A stretch of DNA of 64,000 nt from an uncultured Clostridia bacterium (GCA_934169745.1 CAKPOE010000004.1:62001-126000); one strand, 5' to 3'; shown: positions 26,789 through 35,107, counted from the stretch's first letter. Notes: a model not told the origin generated them from the letters alone. Program-made: numbers and translations.

Positions 26789-27856
26789 CTATTGCTGTTC
26801 ATTTATCAGTTTGATTATTTCGTTTTCGAATTCTTCTATAATAATCTCATGCGGTATCTTTCGCACTATTTCGCCCTTTTTAAAAAGCAACCATTCGTTG
26901 TCGCCACCAGCAATACCTATATCGGCTTCTCTTGCTTCTCCTGGACCATTCACGGCACACCCCATCACAGCAACTTTTATTTTTACATTTAATTTATTGC
27001 AAAATTCCTCTATCTCTTTTGCTACCGGAATAAGATTTACTTTTGTTCTTCCGCAAGTTGGACAAGAGGTTAACTCCGCATATTCATTTCCTAAATTACA
27101 ATTTTTCAAAATTTCTTTTGCTACTTTTATTTCTTCTATAGGATTATCCGACAAAGAAACCCTCATCGTATCTCCAATTCCTTCTCTAAGTAAAATTCCT
27201 AAACCTATACTAGACTTTATTGTTCCACCAAAAGCCGTACCCGCTTCTGTTACTCCCAAATGCAATGGATACTCAAACATTTCTGCGGCCATTTCATATG
27301 CCTTTATACACAAATCCAAATCAGAAGCTTTAAGTGATATACAAATATTATTAAAATCCATTTTTTCTAGTATATCGGCATGTCTTTTAGCGCTCTCCAC
27401 AATTGCCTCAGCAGTAACTTTGCCATATTTTTGTAGCAAATCCTTCTCCAATGAACCTGAATTAACTCCAATTCTGATTGGAATATCATTTTTCTTACAA
27501 GCGTCAACTACCTTCTTTATGTTTTCATATTCTCCAATATTTCCTGGATTAATTCTGATTTTGTCAACACCGCTTTCTATGGCCTGTAATGCTATTCTAT
27601 AGTCATAGTGAATGTCAGCAACTATTGGAATGTTAATCTTATTTTTTATCATCTTTATCGCTTTTGCATCATCTATGTCCAAACATGCCACTCTGACAAT
27701 TTGACATCCAGCATCTTCAAGCTTTAATATTTGATTTACCGTATCATCAACATTCTTGGTTTTAGTATTTGTCATAGATTGAATGATTACATTATTTTTG
27801 CCACCTATTTCAACATTTCCTACTTTAATTCTTTTAGTATCTGTTCTTTTCCTCAT
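26789..27856 (-). CDS. ispG: 4-hydroxy-3-methylbut-2-en-1-yl diphosphate synthase
   Basis: About 355 residues. IspG (GcpE) makes HMBPP from MEcPP in the MEP isoprenoid pathway. TIM-barrel motifs 'IIQSMTNTKTKNVDDTV', 'VADIHYDYRIAL' and 'KIRINPGNIG', and the [4Fe-4S] cysteines in 'SCPTCGRT' and 'VMGCAVNGPGEA' are present. The ATG at 27856 follows GGGGAG closely; a GTG at 27868 is an alternative start. No other MEP genes are adjacent. Single gene, downstream of a divergent small gene's control region. Confidence 0.95.
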   Translation of the reverse strand: MRKRTDTKRIKVGNVEIGGKNNVIIQSMTNTKTKNVDDTVNQILKLEDAGCQIVRVACLDIDDAKAIKMIKNKINIPIVADIHYDYRIALQAIESGVDKIRINPGNIGEYENIKKVVDACKKNDIPIRIGVNSGSLEKDLLQKYGKVTAEAIVESAKRHADILEKMDFNNICISLKASDLDLCIKAYEMAAEMFEYPLHLGVTEAGTAFGGTIKSSIGLGILLREGIGDTMRVSLSDNPIEEIKVAKEILKNCNLGNEYAELTSCPTCGRTKVNLIPVAKEIEEFCNKLNVKIKVAVMGCAVNGPGEAREADIGIAGGDNEWLLFKKGEIVRKIPHEIIIEEFENEIIKLINEQQ

Positions 27857-27965
27857 TTTCTCCCCCACTTTCTCAAGAACATTCTAATCCGTATGCGAAG
27901 TCATGTCAAATATATAATGGCATAGTATCAGCATGTGAACAGTCTCAAACCGTTGTAGCCATTTG

Positions 27966-28000
27966 CACGCCGACTGCCGGAAAATTGGTCGTCGATACTG
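27966..28000. repeat. Diverged copy of the intergenic repeat
   Basis: CGCCGACTGCCGGAAAATTG followed by GTCGTCGATACTG resembles the right arm of the palindrome at 43751-43838. The wider interval 27924-28000 is bounded by CAGTATC/GATACTG-like arms. Confidence 0.5.
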
Positions 28001-28023
28001 TTGTTTTATATTCTAATTTTCTG

Positions 28024-28052
28024 TTGACAAATTATGTTAATCGTGGTAAAAT
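28024..28052 (+). promoter_or_regulatory. Promoter of the small membrane protein gene
   Basis: TTGACA (28024-28029), 17-nt spacer, TAAAAT (28047-28052), 57 nt before the ATG at 28110. Confidence 0.75.
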
Positions 28053-28109
28053 ATAATTGTTGGTTAGAAATAAAGTCAAGTGATAATATTATTAGAAAGG
28101 AAGGAGATT

Positions 28110-28274
28110 ATGGATAGAAATTCTGAACCTATGGAAAATAAGTATCTACAAGTTAGAAAAGTAGCACTTATTAAAAAACATACTAAAAGAATTGCGATCG
28201 TAGCAATATGTGCTTCTTTATTCTCTTTCGCTTTCGCTGCTGGGTACATAGGCACGTTCCTATTGCTCAAGTAG
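28110..28274 (+). CDS. 54-residue single-pass membrane protein
   Basis: Starts at the ATG at 28110, directly after GGAAGGAG. A charged N-terminal half ('LQVRKVALIKKHTKRI') is followed by one C-terminal membrane helix ('IVAICASLFSFAFAAGYIG'). No family recognised. Consensus promoter upstream and a terminator 15 nt downstream make it a well-defined monocistronic gene. It lies between the two secretion-like half operons, but nothing else links it to them. Confidence 0.75.
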   Translation: MDRNSEPMENKYLQVRKVALIKKHTKRIAIVAICASLFSFAFAAGYIGTFLLLK

Positions 28275-28289
28275 ATAAAATCCTCTTTT

Positions 28290-28316
28290 CGGTCATAAAC
28301 ATATGACCGTTTTTTT
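28290..28316 (+). terminator. Terminator of the 54-residue gene
   Basis: CGGTCAT/ATGACCG hairpin (28290-28309) followed by T7. T-rich only on the plus strand. Confidence 0.85.
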
Positions 28317-29019
28317 ATGCCAATTTTTTACACAGTTCTTTTTCTGTTTCTGTTAATTCTACTGCACCTTTACTTTTCATAAGTTCATAGCTATTTACTA
28401 TTCCTCTAGCCCTCGTTATAGTATTTTCAATAAGCATAACTTTGTCTAAATCATTTTTTATTAGTTTTACCTGTCTCGTCATTTCCTTTTCATCATTTTT
28501 ATTTAATGCTTCTTCAAACTTATTACATTTTTTGTCTAATCTATATATTGTATTTTTCTGTTTTACCATTATTTGCTTTAATTCATTATCTAATGTAACT
28601 CCCAATATTTCGTTCTTACTAGATTTTATAAGTTGCTTTGCTGCACTCGGCACACCTTTTAATAGGTCTACACCAATATCTAGAGCTGACGAAAGTCCGC
28701 TCTTTAAATCTCCTGCTTTTAATGCTTGTATTAACTCTTTGGCGTTATTAAATGTTGTTGTGTTTATTCCAATTGCTTTTGCTCCAATTCTAAGCGCTGC
28801 TTCTCCCACTTTTTTACCTATCTCTAAAAAATCCGGTTTTTTCACTTCTTCTTTCACAACACTTTTATACTGTGCATCTAATCCAATGTTTTCTACTCCT
28901 TTACTAACAGCATTTGAAAATGCTGTCGAAACATTCTCTATAATATTTTGATTTTCTTTTGCTGTGATATCAAAAAAATCTTTTCCTTTTTCCAACTCTA
29001 AAGTTAATTGCTGTGACAT
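28315..29019 (-). CDS. Unknown soluble protein, last gene of the VirB4/Tad operon
   Basis: 234 residues from the ATG at 29019, 7 nt after AGGAGG. No signal peptide or clear membrane segment. The centre is Gly/Ala-rich and amphipathic ('VGEAALRIGAKAIGI', 'GLSSALDIGVDLLKGV'), flanked by helical charged regions ('NKNDEKEMTRQVKLIKNDL'). No family recognised. As the last gene of an operon coding for secretion ATPases and a platform protein, it could be a substrate, chaperone or cytoplasmic accessory; the amphipathic helices would fit an exported or membrane-active protein. That is inference only. Confidence 0.72.
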   Translation of the reverse strand: MSQQLTLELEKGKDFFDITAKENQNIIENVSTAFSNAVSKGVENIGLDAQYKSVVKEEVKKPDFLEIGKKVGEAALRIGAKAIGINTTTFNNAKELIQALKAGDLKSGLSSALDIGVDLLKGVPSAAKQLIKSSKNEILGVTLDNELKQIMVKQKNTIYRLDKKCNKFEEALNKNDEKEMTRQVKLIKNDLDKVMLIENTITRARGIVNSYELMKSKGAVELTETEKELCKKLA

Positions 29020-29038
29020 ATTCATTCCTCCTTTTATT

Positions 29039-29971
29039 TTAATAATCTAATTTTTTTACGTTATATGATAATAGTATTAAAAGCCACATACTTATAAAGT
29101 TCCAATAAAGTATTGCATTTCCAATGACACTATTTTTCATTATTCTATAATTTTCATAATTGCTATTAATATATGTAAAATAAACAAACAAGTCTAATAT
29201 TACTAATATTATCAGCACCATTCTGGCCCCTCTTGTTTCTTGCATACGATTTATCTTTTCTTTTTGCATTTCTGCAATACTTGAATAATTTTTATCTATA
29301 AGTTCACTAAAATTCCCTCCATACAAATAGCAATGTTGTATGTGGTTCAACAAAGTTTTGAAACTTTTTATATGTATTTTTTCCTTTAAATGTTCCAATG
29401 CAATTTCAAATTTTATACCATTTTTCACTTCTACTAGGAATTTATCAATGTACGTTTGCAGCGGATCTAAAACCTTTACCTCTTCAAAAGCATATATAAT
29501 ATCATTGTTTATCTTAGTATAATTTTTTAGCTGTAACAAAAAATTAAGTAAAAGTTTTTCAATCTTCTTTTCTTTTATTCCCGCTAAAATCATTAGAATG
29601 AAGAACGGTGTTCCAAGCGATGGCAAAGAAATGATAAATGAAAGTAGTGGTATTTCGAAAATATTTTTAATTACCAAATATGTTCCGTATAAGCTCATAA
29701 CCCCTAAAATGATTAGTGCAATCGGGTTTATAACCACACTCCTTTTTATGGTAGCTCTATCAATTAAAATATTTATTTTGTGAAAAACATTTAACTTTGT
29801 TGTTAGTTTTATTTTTTTGTTTTTCTCATAATACTTAATCAATTCTTCATAGTATTCATCATTCTTTACCATTATATAATTATTTATTTTTGATAATATT
29901 TTCTTATCAATTATACTTTTTGCAATCTCATATGCTAGCCATGCTATCGCCAAAAATAGAACTATATTCAT
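29039..29971 (-). CDS. TadB/GspF-like platform membrane protein
   Basis: 310 residues from the ATG at 29971, 7 nt after GAGGT; it overlaps the CpaF stop by 4 nt. One N-terminal membrane segment, a cytoplasmic linker, two further segments ('INPIALIILGVMSLYGTYLV' region), then the type II secretion F domain ('LLNFLLQLKNYTKINNDI', 'ALEHLKEKIHIKSFKTLL', 'YGGNFSELIDKNYSSIAEM') and C-terminal segments. This is the TadB-type arrangement: an inner-membrane platform worked on by a CpaF/TadA ATPase. A TadC partner and Flp pilin are not found in the window. Confidence 0.72.
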   Translation of the reverse strand: MNIVLFLAIAWLAYEIAKSIIDKKILSKINNYIMVKNDEYYEELIKYYEKNKKIKLTTKLNVFHKINILIDRATIKRSVVINPIALIILGVMSLYGTYLVIKNIFEIPLLSFIISLPSLGTPFFILMILAGIKEKKIEKLLLNFLLQLKNYTKINNDIIYAFEEVKVLDPLQTYIDKFLVEVKNGIKFEIALEHLKEKIHIKSFKTLLNHIQHCYLYGGNFSELIDKNYSSIAEMQKEKINRMQETRGARMVLIILVILDLFVYFTYINSNYENYRIMKNSVIGNAILYWNFISMWLLILLSYNVKKLDY

Positions 29972-31254
29972 GCCAAGCACCTCTCAATTTCTGGTTTGCT
30001 AATTTCAATTTTTCTTTTTACTGTACCAATTGGATTATTTACCTTTTTAAACCTTCCTATTGATTTTCCATTTTCTATTTTTTCAACTTCGAATTCATAC
30101 AAAAGATTATACTCAATTTTTTCATCTTCTTTGTTGTATACAACTTCTGCTATTTCCTGAACCTTAAAATTATTCATATAAACTATCAAATCTAAAGACA
30201 TAGACAACAATTTAGTCAAGTAGTCATTACTGTACATTTGAGCTTTACTATCTCTTTTCATAAGCGTAACAAGTCTGTCCACTGTACTTTCACTGCTATC
30301 TGCATGGACGGTGGCATATCCTCTATGACCAGTCGAAACAGCATCAAAAAACGACATTGCTTCAGCTCCCTTCAATTCCCCTATTACAATAACGTCATTT
30401 GACATCACCAGTGAATGGGCTGTTAATTTTTCAAGTGTAATATTTTTATCTCCAACTCTGTTACTAAGAATTTCTCTCTGTATCAAGTTAGGATGTGTAC
30501 TATAAAGCTCTGCTGTTTCTTCATTTGCTGTTATCGACAAGTTTTCCGGTATTTTATTAATAAGTGTACGCATTAATGTGGTTTTTCCACTTCCACCTTT
30601 TCCACTAATCACTATATTACACCCTGCAATTATTGCTTCAGATAAGAATTTATAAATATCAACATTAATCATTTCTGCCGATGTCATAAGCAAGTCTTCT
30701 AACGCTTGCATACCATTTGGTCTATGTATTCTTATTACTAAATTAGGACTTGTCACATTTACCGGTTCAATTCCAGCTTCTATTCTTAAATTGTTTTTTC
30801 TATCGCTCACGATTACTATAGGTGTTTCATTTGATATTTTCCCTCTATTTTTCAAAACGCAATATCTTACAAAATCAATATACTCATTTTCATTTTCAAA
30901 TTTCTCTACAGCCTGTTCCCACTTACCATTTCTTTTTACGAAAATCGAATCAAACCTTGTAACTCTTATATCACTTACAGTTTCATCATCAATATATTTT
31001 TGAAGTATGTGATAGCCAAACAATCTATCAAGTATTGCCGTTATTGTTGTTTCTGTATTCATATTTGAATATTCTTTATATACCTTTTCACGAACAATAC
31101 TCTCGACTAGTTCTTTATTCATATCAATATCACTTAGATACTCTGAATAATTTTTTATCAAGTAACTTATAATGTTACTAATAACCTTATCCTTATTTAC
31201 CTCAATGTTATTTTCGGTTTCTTTGGCTTTAACTTTAAGTGGATTAATTAGCAT
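29968..31254 (-). CDS. cpaF: CpaF/TadA (VirB11-type) secretion ATPase
   Basis: 428 residues. Hexameric ATPase of the Tad/VirB11 superfamily. N-terminal domain with 'LFGYHILQKYIDDETVSDI' and 'VTSPNLVIRIHRP'; Walker A 'ISGKGGSGKTTLMRTLI', Asp box region 'ITANEETAELY', Walker B-like 'DVIVIGELKGAEAM' and His box 'GHRGYATVHAD'. It would power assembly through the TadB-like platform encoded next, or act as the VirB11 of the type IV-like machine. GGAGGGGG precedes the ATG. Overlaps the CpaE-like gene by 7 nt. Confidence 0.88.
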   Translation of the reverse strand: MLINPLKVKAKETENNIEVNKDKVISNIISYLIKNYSEYLSDIDMNKELVESIVREKVYKEYSNMNTETTITAILDRLFGYHILQKYIDDETVSDIRVTRFDSIFVKRNGKWEQAVEKFENENEYIDFVRYCVLKNRGKISNETPIVIVSDRKNNLRIEAGIEPVNVTSPNLVIRIHRPNGMQALEDLLMTSAEMINVDIYKFLSEAIIAGCNIVISGKGGSGKTTLMRTLINKIPENLSITANEETAELYSTHPNLIQREILSNRVGDKNITLEKLTAHSLVMSNDVIVIGELKGAEAMSFFDAVSTGHRGYATVHADSSESTVDRLVTLMKRDSKAQMYSNDYLTKLLSMSLDLIVYMNNFKVQEIAEVVYNKEDEKIEYNLLYEFEVEKIENGKSIGRFKKVNNPIGTVKRKIEISKPEIERCLA

Positions 31255-32489
31255 TTTGCACCCCCTCCGAGTTTTGTTTTACTTTCAAAAATCTTTTTTA
31301 CTTTTTCAATTCTTTCTTTGAACGTTGGTTTAGGTATAAAGTTTATCTCTGATAATATTTTTTCATAATCAATCTCATTTTTTCCTTTTATGCTTCCTAA
31401 CACTTTTACTCCTTGTAAAATTTTTTCTACAACTTCACTTTCAATATCATTATTTGAAGTTTCGTTGATTACTAAATAAATTTTGTTTTTCCAAACTCCC
31501 CAAACATTTAAAACAACGTTTAATAATTGTGAAGACTTCTTCATTCCTATATAGCTATTCTCTGTTATAAATAAAACTTTTGAAGCTTCTTGCAAAGCCC
31601 ATTTAGTAGAATCCAAAAAAATGTTACTACTTGTGTCTAAAATTATAAAATCATATTTTTCTTTTGCAGCAATTAAAATTTTTGTATAATATTCTTCTTT
31701 TAAAACATTTTGACAGTAATGAAGCGATGTATTCCCCGTTAAGACATCTACACCTTTTTCATGTATGACTAATTCATCTAACACATTTGCGTCAAAACGA
31801 TTTTTTACAATTAAGTCAACAGCATAATTTAATCCACATTTCTTGTCATCATCCATTAAGAAGTCCACATTTTGTGGCACTTTGTTAATACCCATTATTT
31901 CATCAAGATTTCCGTTTAGTGTATCTAAATCTATCACTAATATTTTAGAGTTGCTTTTTTCAGAAAGCTTCTTAGAAAATTTTGCAACAAAGCTGGATTT
32001 TCCTATTCCGTTTATGCCAGACACAGTAATAATTTCTTGTTTTTGAATTTTTGTTACATAAGAAATTTTTTCTGCGCACTCCTCCTTTGTGTCATATACC
32101 GCAGTTGCCTCTTTAACAAAAGTATTTATTATTGGTTGCTCTCTATCTATTGCTTCAATAACATCTGGTATCTCAACTTGATTATCATATAAAATATCGA
32201 AAACGCCCATATTCATTAATGTATTTCGTTCAACATCTTCAATTTCATCTGTGATAATTATTATTCGTGCAACTCCATTTTTTCTTTTTATTTGTGTTAC
32301 AAATTCAGTTAAATCATCTTGACCTTGAAGCACGCCACTTATAATTATGGTATCAATGCTTTCTGTTTCCACAATATCAATAACCGCTTCTTGATAAAAC
32401 AAATCTTCTGATATTACATCATATTTTTCGTACTTTCTAAGTTCATTATTTAATACAGGATTACCCAATGCCGTTAGTATCCTCTTCAT
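31248..32489 (-). CDS. CpaE/TadZ-like protein: receiver-like domain plus ParA/MinD ATPase
   Basis: 413 residues from the ATG at 32489 (GGGGGGA 6 nt upstream; ATG at 32504 is the alternative). The first ~115 residues form a receiver-like fold without a clean phospho-acceptor ('DTIIISGVLQGQDDL'). The rest is a MinD/ParA-type ATPase with P-loop 'SGINGIGKSSFVAKF', 'ILVIDLDTLNGNLD' and 'YDFIILDTSSN'. The signature lysine of the deviant Walker A is replaced. CpaE/TadZ proteins position Tad pilus machinery at the pole. Sits between VirB4 and CpaF in one overlapping operon. Confidence 0.75.
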   Translation of the reverse strand: MKRILTALGNPVLNNELRKYEKYDVISEDLFYQEAVIDIVETESIDTIIISGVLQGQDDLTEFVTQIKRKNGVARIIIITDEIEDVERNTLMNMGVFDILYDNQVEIPDVIEAIDREQPIINTFVKEATAVYDTKEECAEKISYVTKIQKQEIITVSGINGIGKSSFVAKFSKKLSEKSNSKILVIDLDTLNGNLDEIMGINKVPQNVDFLMDDDKKCGLNYAVDLIVKNRFDANVLDELVIHEKGVDVLTGNTSLHYCQNVLKEEYYTKILIAAKEKYDFIILDTSSNIFLDSTKWALQEASKVLFITENSYIGMKKSSQLLNVVLNVWGVWKNKIYLVINETSNNDIESEVVEKILQGVKVLGSIKGKNEIDYEKILSEINFIPKPTFKERIEKVKKIFESKTKLGGGAKC

Positions 32490-32503
32490 TACATATCCCC
32501 CCA

Positions 32504-34333
32504 TTATGCATTTGCTACTTCTAAATCTTTTCTATCAGTTGTTATTACACTATGTTCCTTTTTGGTTGCTTCAATTTTCGCAACCAAATTAACTTTATCT
32601 GTATGTATAAGGCACGTTCCTCGCGCCATATTCCTAATTCTATAACATTCTTCTTCAGATAAACATGCCGCTTCCTTCATTACATTTATATCATTTTGTT
32701 CCATTTGAAATAAGCATTTTATACTAGAATTGTTCACAATGCCTTTTCCAAACCTTCCTTCTTGAAGTGCAAAAAAATCATTTACATCTTGTGTTATTGC
32801 AGTTGCTGCACCACCATATTTTCTTATTGTTTTAAATATTTTAAAAACGAAACTTGCCGTTTCTTGATTATTAGTAATCAACCTCCATGCTTCATCAAAA
32901 TACAATATCTTTTTTTGACCTCGTTGTTTTTTTATCTTGTCCCAATAGAAATCTGTAATGACAAACATGACTGGCGCAAGCATTTTTTCCTCTATATCAT
33001 GCACATCAGAAACGATTAATTTGTTTTTCAAATCAACATTTGTATAATTGTTTAAAAATTTTAAACTTCCCTCTAATGCCGGTTTCAATAATGTGGCAAT
33101 TCTTTTTGTTTTTTTATCTTTATTTAGTAATAAATATAAATCTGATAATATTGGCATATCCTTACTCGTTTTGAACTTTTTTCTACAAAGCAAATTTACC
33201 TCTTTATTCTCTATAAACAATGTATCATCATCAAATGTAATACCCTTATTTTTATAACATTCAACTATCTTTTCTTCTAACAATGTTTTTTCGTCTATGC
33301 TAAGGTCATTTATAAGTAAGTTAAAAAATATATTCAATTTATCTATTTTATTTCTCAAGTAACCTTGTTCTTCACTCTCACAAGTTTCTCGTATGTCCAT
33401 GATATTTATACACGTGCTACTTCCAAACTTTATTAACGTTCCACCCAGTTTCTTGCAAAGCTCAATATATTCTCTGTCTGGGTCTATAATGTACTGATTA
33501 ATATTTAAATACCTATTTCTTGCTATCATAAGTTTTACAAAATATGATTTTCCAGAACCACTTGTCCCAATTACACACATATTAGCATTTTTATATTTTG
33601 TGGTTTCAAATCTATCTATCATAACAAGCGAATTATTAGATTCATTAATTCCTATTATAATTCCATTTTCATCACACAGTTCATTAGATAAAAATGGATA
33701 TGTCGCAACAAGTCCACTGGTTAATACATTTCTAGCAGTAAGTGAACTTACATCATTATTATTTTGCATTATCGGAACTGTAGATAAAAATGTTTGCTCT
33801 TCTCTAAATACAGCACGTCTACTGCTTACACCACATCCAGCCAGAGTACCTTCTAGTTTTTGCATTTCAAATTCTAATTCTTCTTTGGAATTTGCATACA
33901 AGGCAATGTATGCATAAAGATAATAAAAATCTTCTCCACCAAGTTGTAACTGTTTTCTTATGTGCTTTGCATCAGAATAACTGCTTCCCATAACATCAAT
34001 GTCACTCTGATTTTCGTTAGTAACTTTTATATTTGCCCCCATGTTACCAATGCTATAGGTTAGTTCTTTTATGACCTCATATGAATTCTTTTTTTCATAA
34101 AACATTGATATTTGCAAATTCAAATCTAACGCTATGCACTTTTCTAAAAACACTTCTGTCATTTCTTTGTTGTAATCTGTAATTAACAAAGTTGAAATAT
34201 AATAATCATCAATAACTATAAACTTTGGATTTGAAGTATCTATGTATGATGGATATATTTTATCAATACAATTATTTTGTCCTTTCATTACTATAGATGT
34301 TTTTTCAATTTCTTCGCTAGAAATCAAACTCAT
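32504..34333 (-). CDS. VirB4-like type IV secretion ATPase
   Basis: 609 residues. VirB4/TraC family motor: N-terminal domain ('SNPKFIVIDDYYISTLLITDY', 'LNLQISMFYEKKNSYEVIK' in part), then the RecA-like domain with Walker A 'IGTSGSGKSYFVKLM', 'NQYIIDPDREYIELCKKLGG', Walker B 'KKILYFDEAWRLI' and a C-terminal 'AAATAITQDVNDFF' / 'NSSIKCLFQMEQNDI' stretch. It energises substrate transport and pilus assembly. The extreme N-terminal domain found in most VirB4 proteins is encoded as a separate upstream gene (34412-34894). ATG after AAAGGA. No membrane segments. Confidence 0.87.
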   Translation of the reverse strand: MSLISSEEIEKTSIVMKGQNNCIDKIYPSYIDTSNPKFIVIDDYYISTLLITDYNKEMTEVFLEKCIALDLNLQISMFYEKKNSYEVIKELTYSIGNMGANIKVTNENQSDIDVMGSSYSDAKHIRKQLQLGGEDFYYLYAYIALYANSKEELEFEMQKLEGTLAGCGVSSRRAVFREEQTFLSTVPIMQNNNDVSSLTARNVLTSGLVATYPFLSNELCDENGIIIGINESNNSLVMIDRFETTKYKNANMCVIGTSGSGKSYFVKLMIARNRYLNINQYIIDPDREYIELCKKLGGTLIKFGSSTCINIMDIRETCESEEQGYLRNKIDKLNIFFNLLINDLSIDEKTLLEEKIVECYKNKGITFDDDTLFIENKEVNLLCRKKFKTSKDMPILSDLYLLLNKDKKTKRIATLLKPALEGSLKFLNNYTNVDLKNKLIVSDVHDIEEKMLAPVMFVITDFYWDKIKKQRGQKKILYFDEAWRLITNNQETASFVFKIFKTIRKYGGAATAITQDVNDFFALQEGRFGKGIVNNSSIKCLFQMEQNDINVMKEAACLSEEECYRIRNMARGTCLIHTDKVNLVAKIEATKKEHSVITTDRKDLEVANA

Positions 34334-34411
34334 ACAACATTCCTTTCTAGCCCCATTAATCGCCTATTAAAGCAATTTTTCATTATTAATATAACTTCAT
34401 CAATTGTACAC

Positions 34412-34894
34412 TCATGTACTGTATTTCCGAATTGCCAACAAACACTCTTTTATTTTAGAAATGTTTTCGGCCATATTATTGTTTCCCTTAATAACAATAT
34501 AAAATTTTCTAGAAACATTCTTTTTTGAAGTTACAACCTCATTTGCAAAATTAATATAGTCTTCAACCATTTCAGATAACTTTTCATCTTCTTGTGCAAA
34601 TTTTTTCATTTTAGTCAAATGTTTAGAAATATCTGTTACTTGCGTTTGTACAACTATTTGCATGTCAAAATTGCAGGTCTTTAAAAATCGTTTATATCCA
34701 TTTAGTACTGCCGTTTTTTCAAAATCAGATTTGAGTTCAAAATTAATTGGCTCTACTTCTAAAATTTTCACAACTGTACCATTTTTTAATAAAACGCCAT
34801 TCCCTTGTACACTTTCGATAGGAATCCAATCTTTGGTTGAAATCTTTATATTATTTGCTTCGGTTTTTAAATTAAGCAAATCTTTTAAAATAAT
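34412..34894 (-). CDS. Separate VirB4 N-terminal-domain protein, probable AUU start
   Basis: About 161 residues if started at the ATT at 34894. It matches the N-terminal part of Gram-positive VirB4 proteins ('DWIPIESVQGNGVLLKNG', 'VVKILEVEPINFELKSDFEK'), and the VirB4 ATPase follows 78 nt later with its own ribosome binding site. A perfect GGAGGTGATA (34901-34908) sits upstream, yet no ATG, GTG or TTG occurs at proper spacing: the codons there are ATA, ATA, ATT, ATT. The in-frame ATG at 34936 lies inside a terminator-like hairpin and is unlikely. A rare AUU (or AUA) start is therefore proposed. First gene of the VirB4/Tad operon. Confidence 0.68.
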   Translation of the reverse strand: MILKDLLNLKTEANNIKISTKDWIPIESVQGNGVLLKNGTVVKILEVEPINFELKSDFEKTAVLNGYKRFLKTCNFDMQIVVQTQVTDISKHLTKMKKFAQEDEKLSEMVEDYINFANEVVTSKKNVSRKFYIVIKGNNNMAENISKIKECLLAIRKYST

Positions 34895-34925
34895 TATTAT
34901 CACCTCCAAATTATTTACAAAAAGC

Positions 34926-34978
34926 AAAAAGGGCATAACTTCCCTGTTAGGAAAGTTAGTGCCCTTATCAACTAACTT
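34926..34978 (-). promoter_or_regulatory. Attenuator: competing antiterminator and terminator hairpins
   Basis: On the minus strand the leader reads AAGTTAGT (34971-34978), then ACTAACTT (34953-34960), then GGAAGTTATGCCC (34931-34943) and a T-rich run. ACTAACTT can pair with the upstream AAGTTAGT (8 bp) or, as part of GGGCACTAACTTTCC, with the downstream arm to make a terminator. The two are mutually exclusive. Confidence 0.6.
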
Positions 34979-34988
34979 ATTTGTCTAC

Positions 34989-35017
34989 ATCATAATACGG
35001 ACCTTAAAAAAAGTCAA
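34989..35017 (-). promoter_or_regulatory. Promoter of the VirB4/Tad operon
   Basis: Minus strand TTGACT (35012-35017), 17-nt spacer and TATGAT (34989-34994). Transcription would start near 34982, just before the attenuator. Confidence 0.75.
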
Positions 35018-35071
35018 CAAAAATACATCGACACATTTCGACAAAGCGTTTTTCAATAATTTTAAAAATTT

Positions 35072-35101
35072 TTGAATAAAAAATTTTTTTGTACATATAA
35101 T
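35072..35101 (+). promoter_or_regulatory. Promoter of the ~500-nt RNA
   Basis: TTGAAT (35072-35077), 18-nt spacer and a perfect TATAAT (35096-35101). It is back-to-back with the VirB4 operon promoter, 55 nt apart. Confidence 0.65.
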
Positions 35102-35107
35102 ACTAAC

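Noticed and set aside
26736..27602. Long plus-strand ORF (288 codons) opposite ispG
   Set aside because: It lacks a ribosome binding site, reads as low-complexity Ser/Ile/Phe and is fully antisense to the conserved ispG.
18114..34894. Interpretation as an integrative conjugative element
   Set aside because: No integrase, excisionase, relaxase, origin-like repeats or att-type direct repeats were seen, and core genes (dnaD, dnaI, gyrA, ispG) lie between the two operons. The tRNA genes at 17425-17662 show no partial 3' copy elsewhere that I could find.
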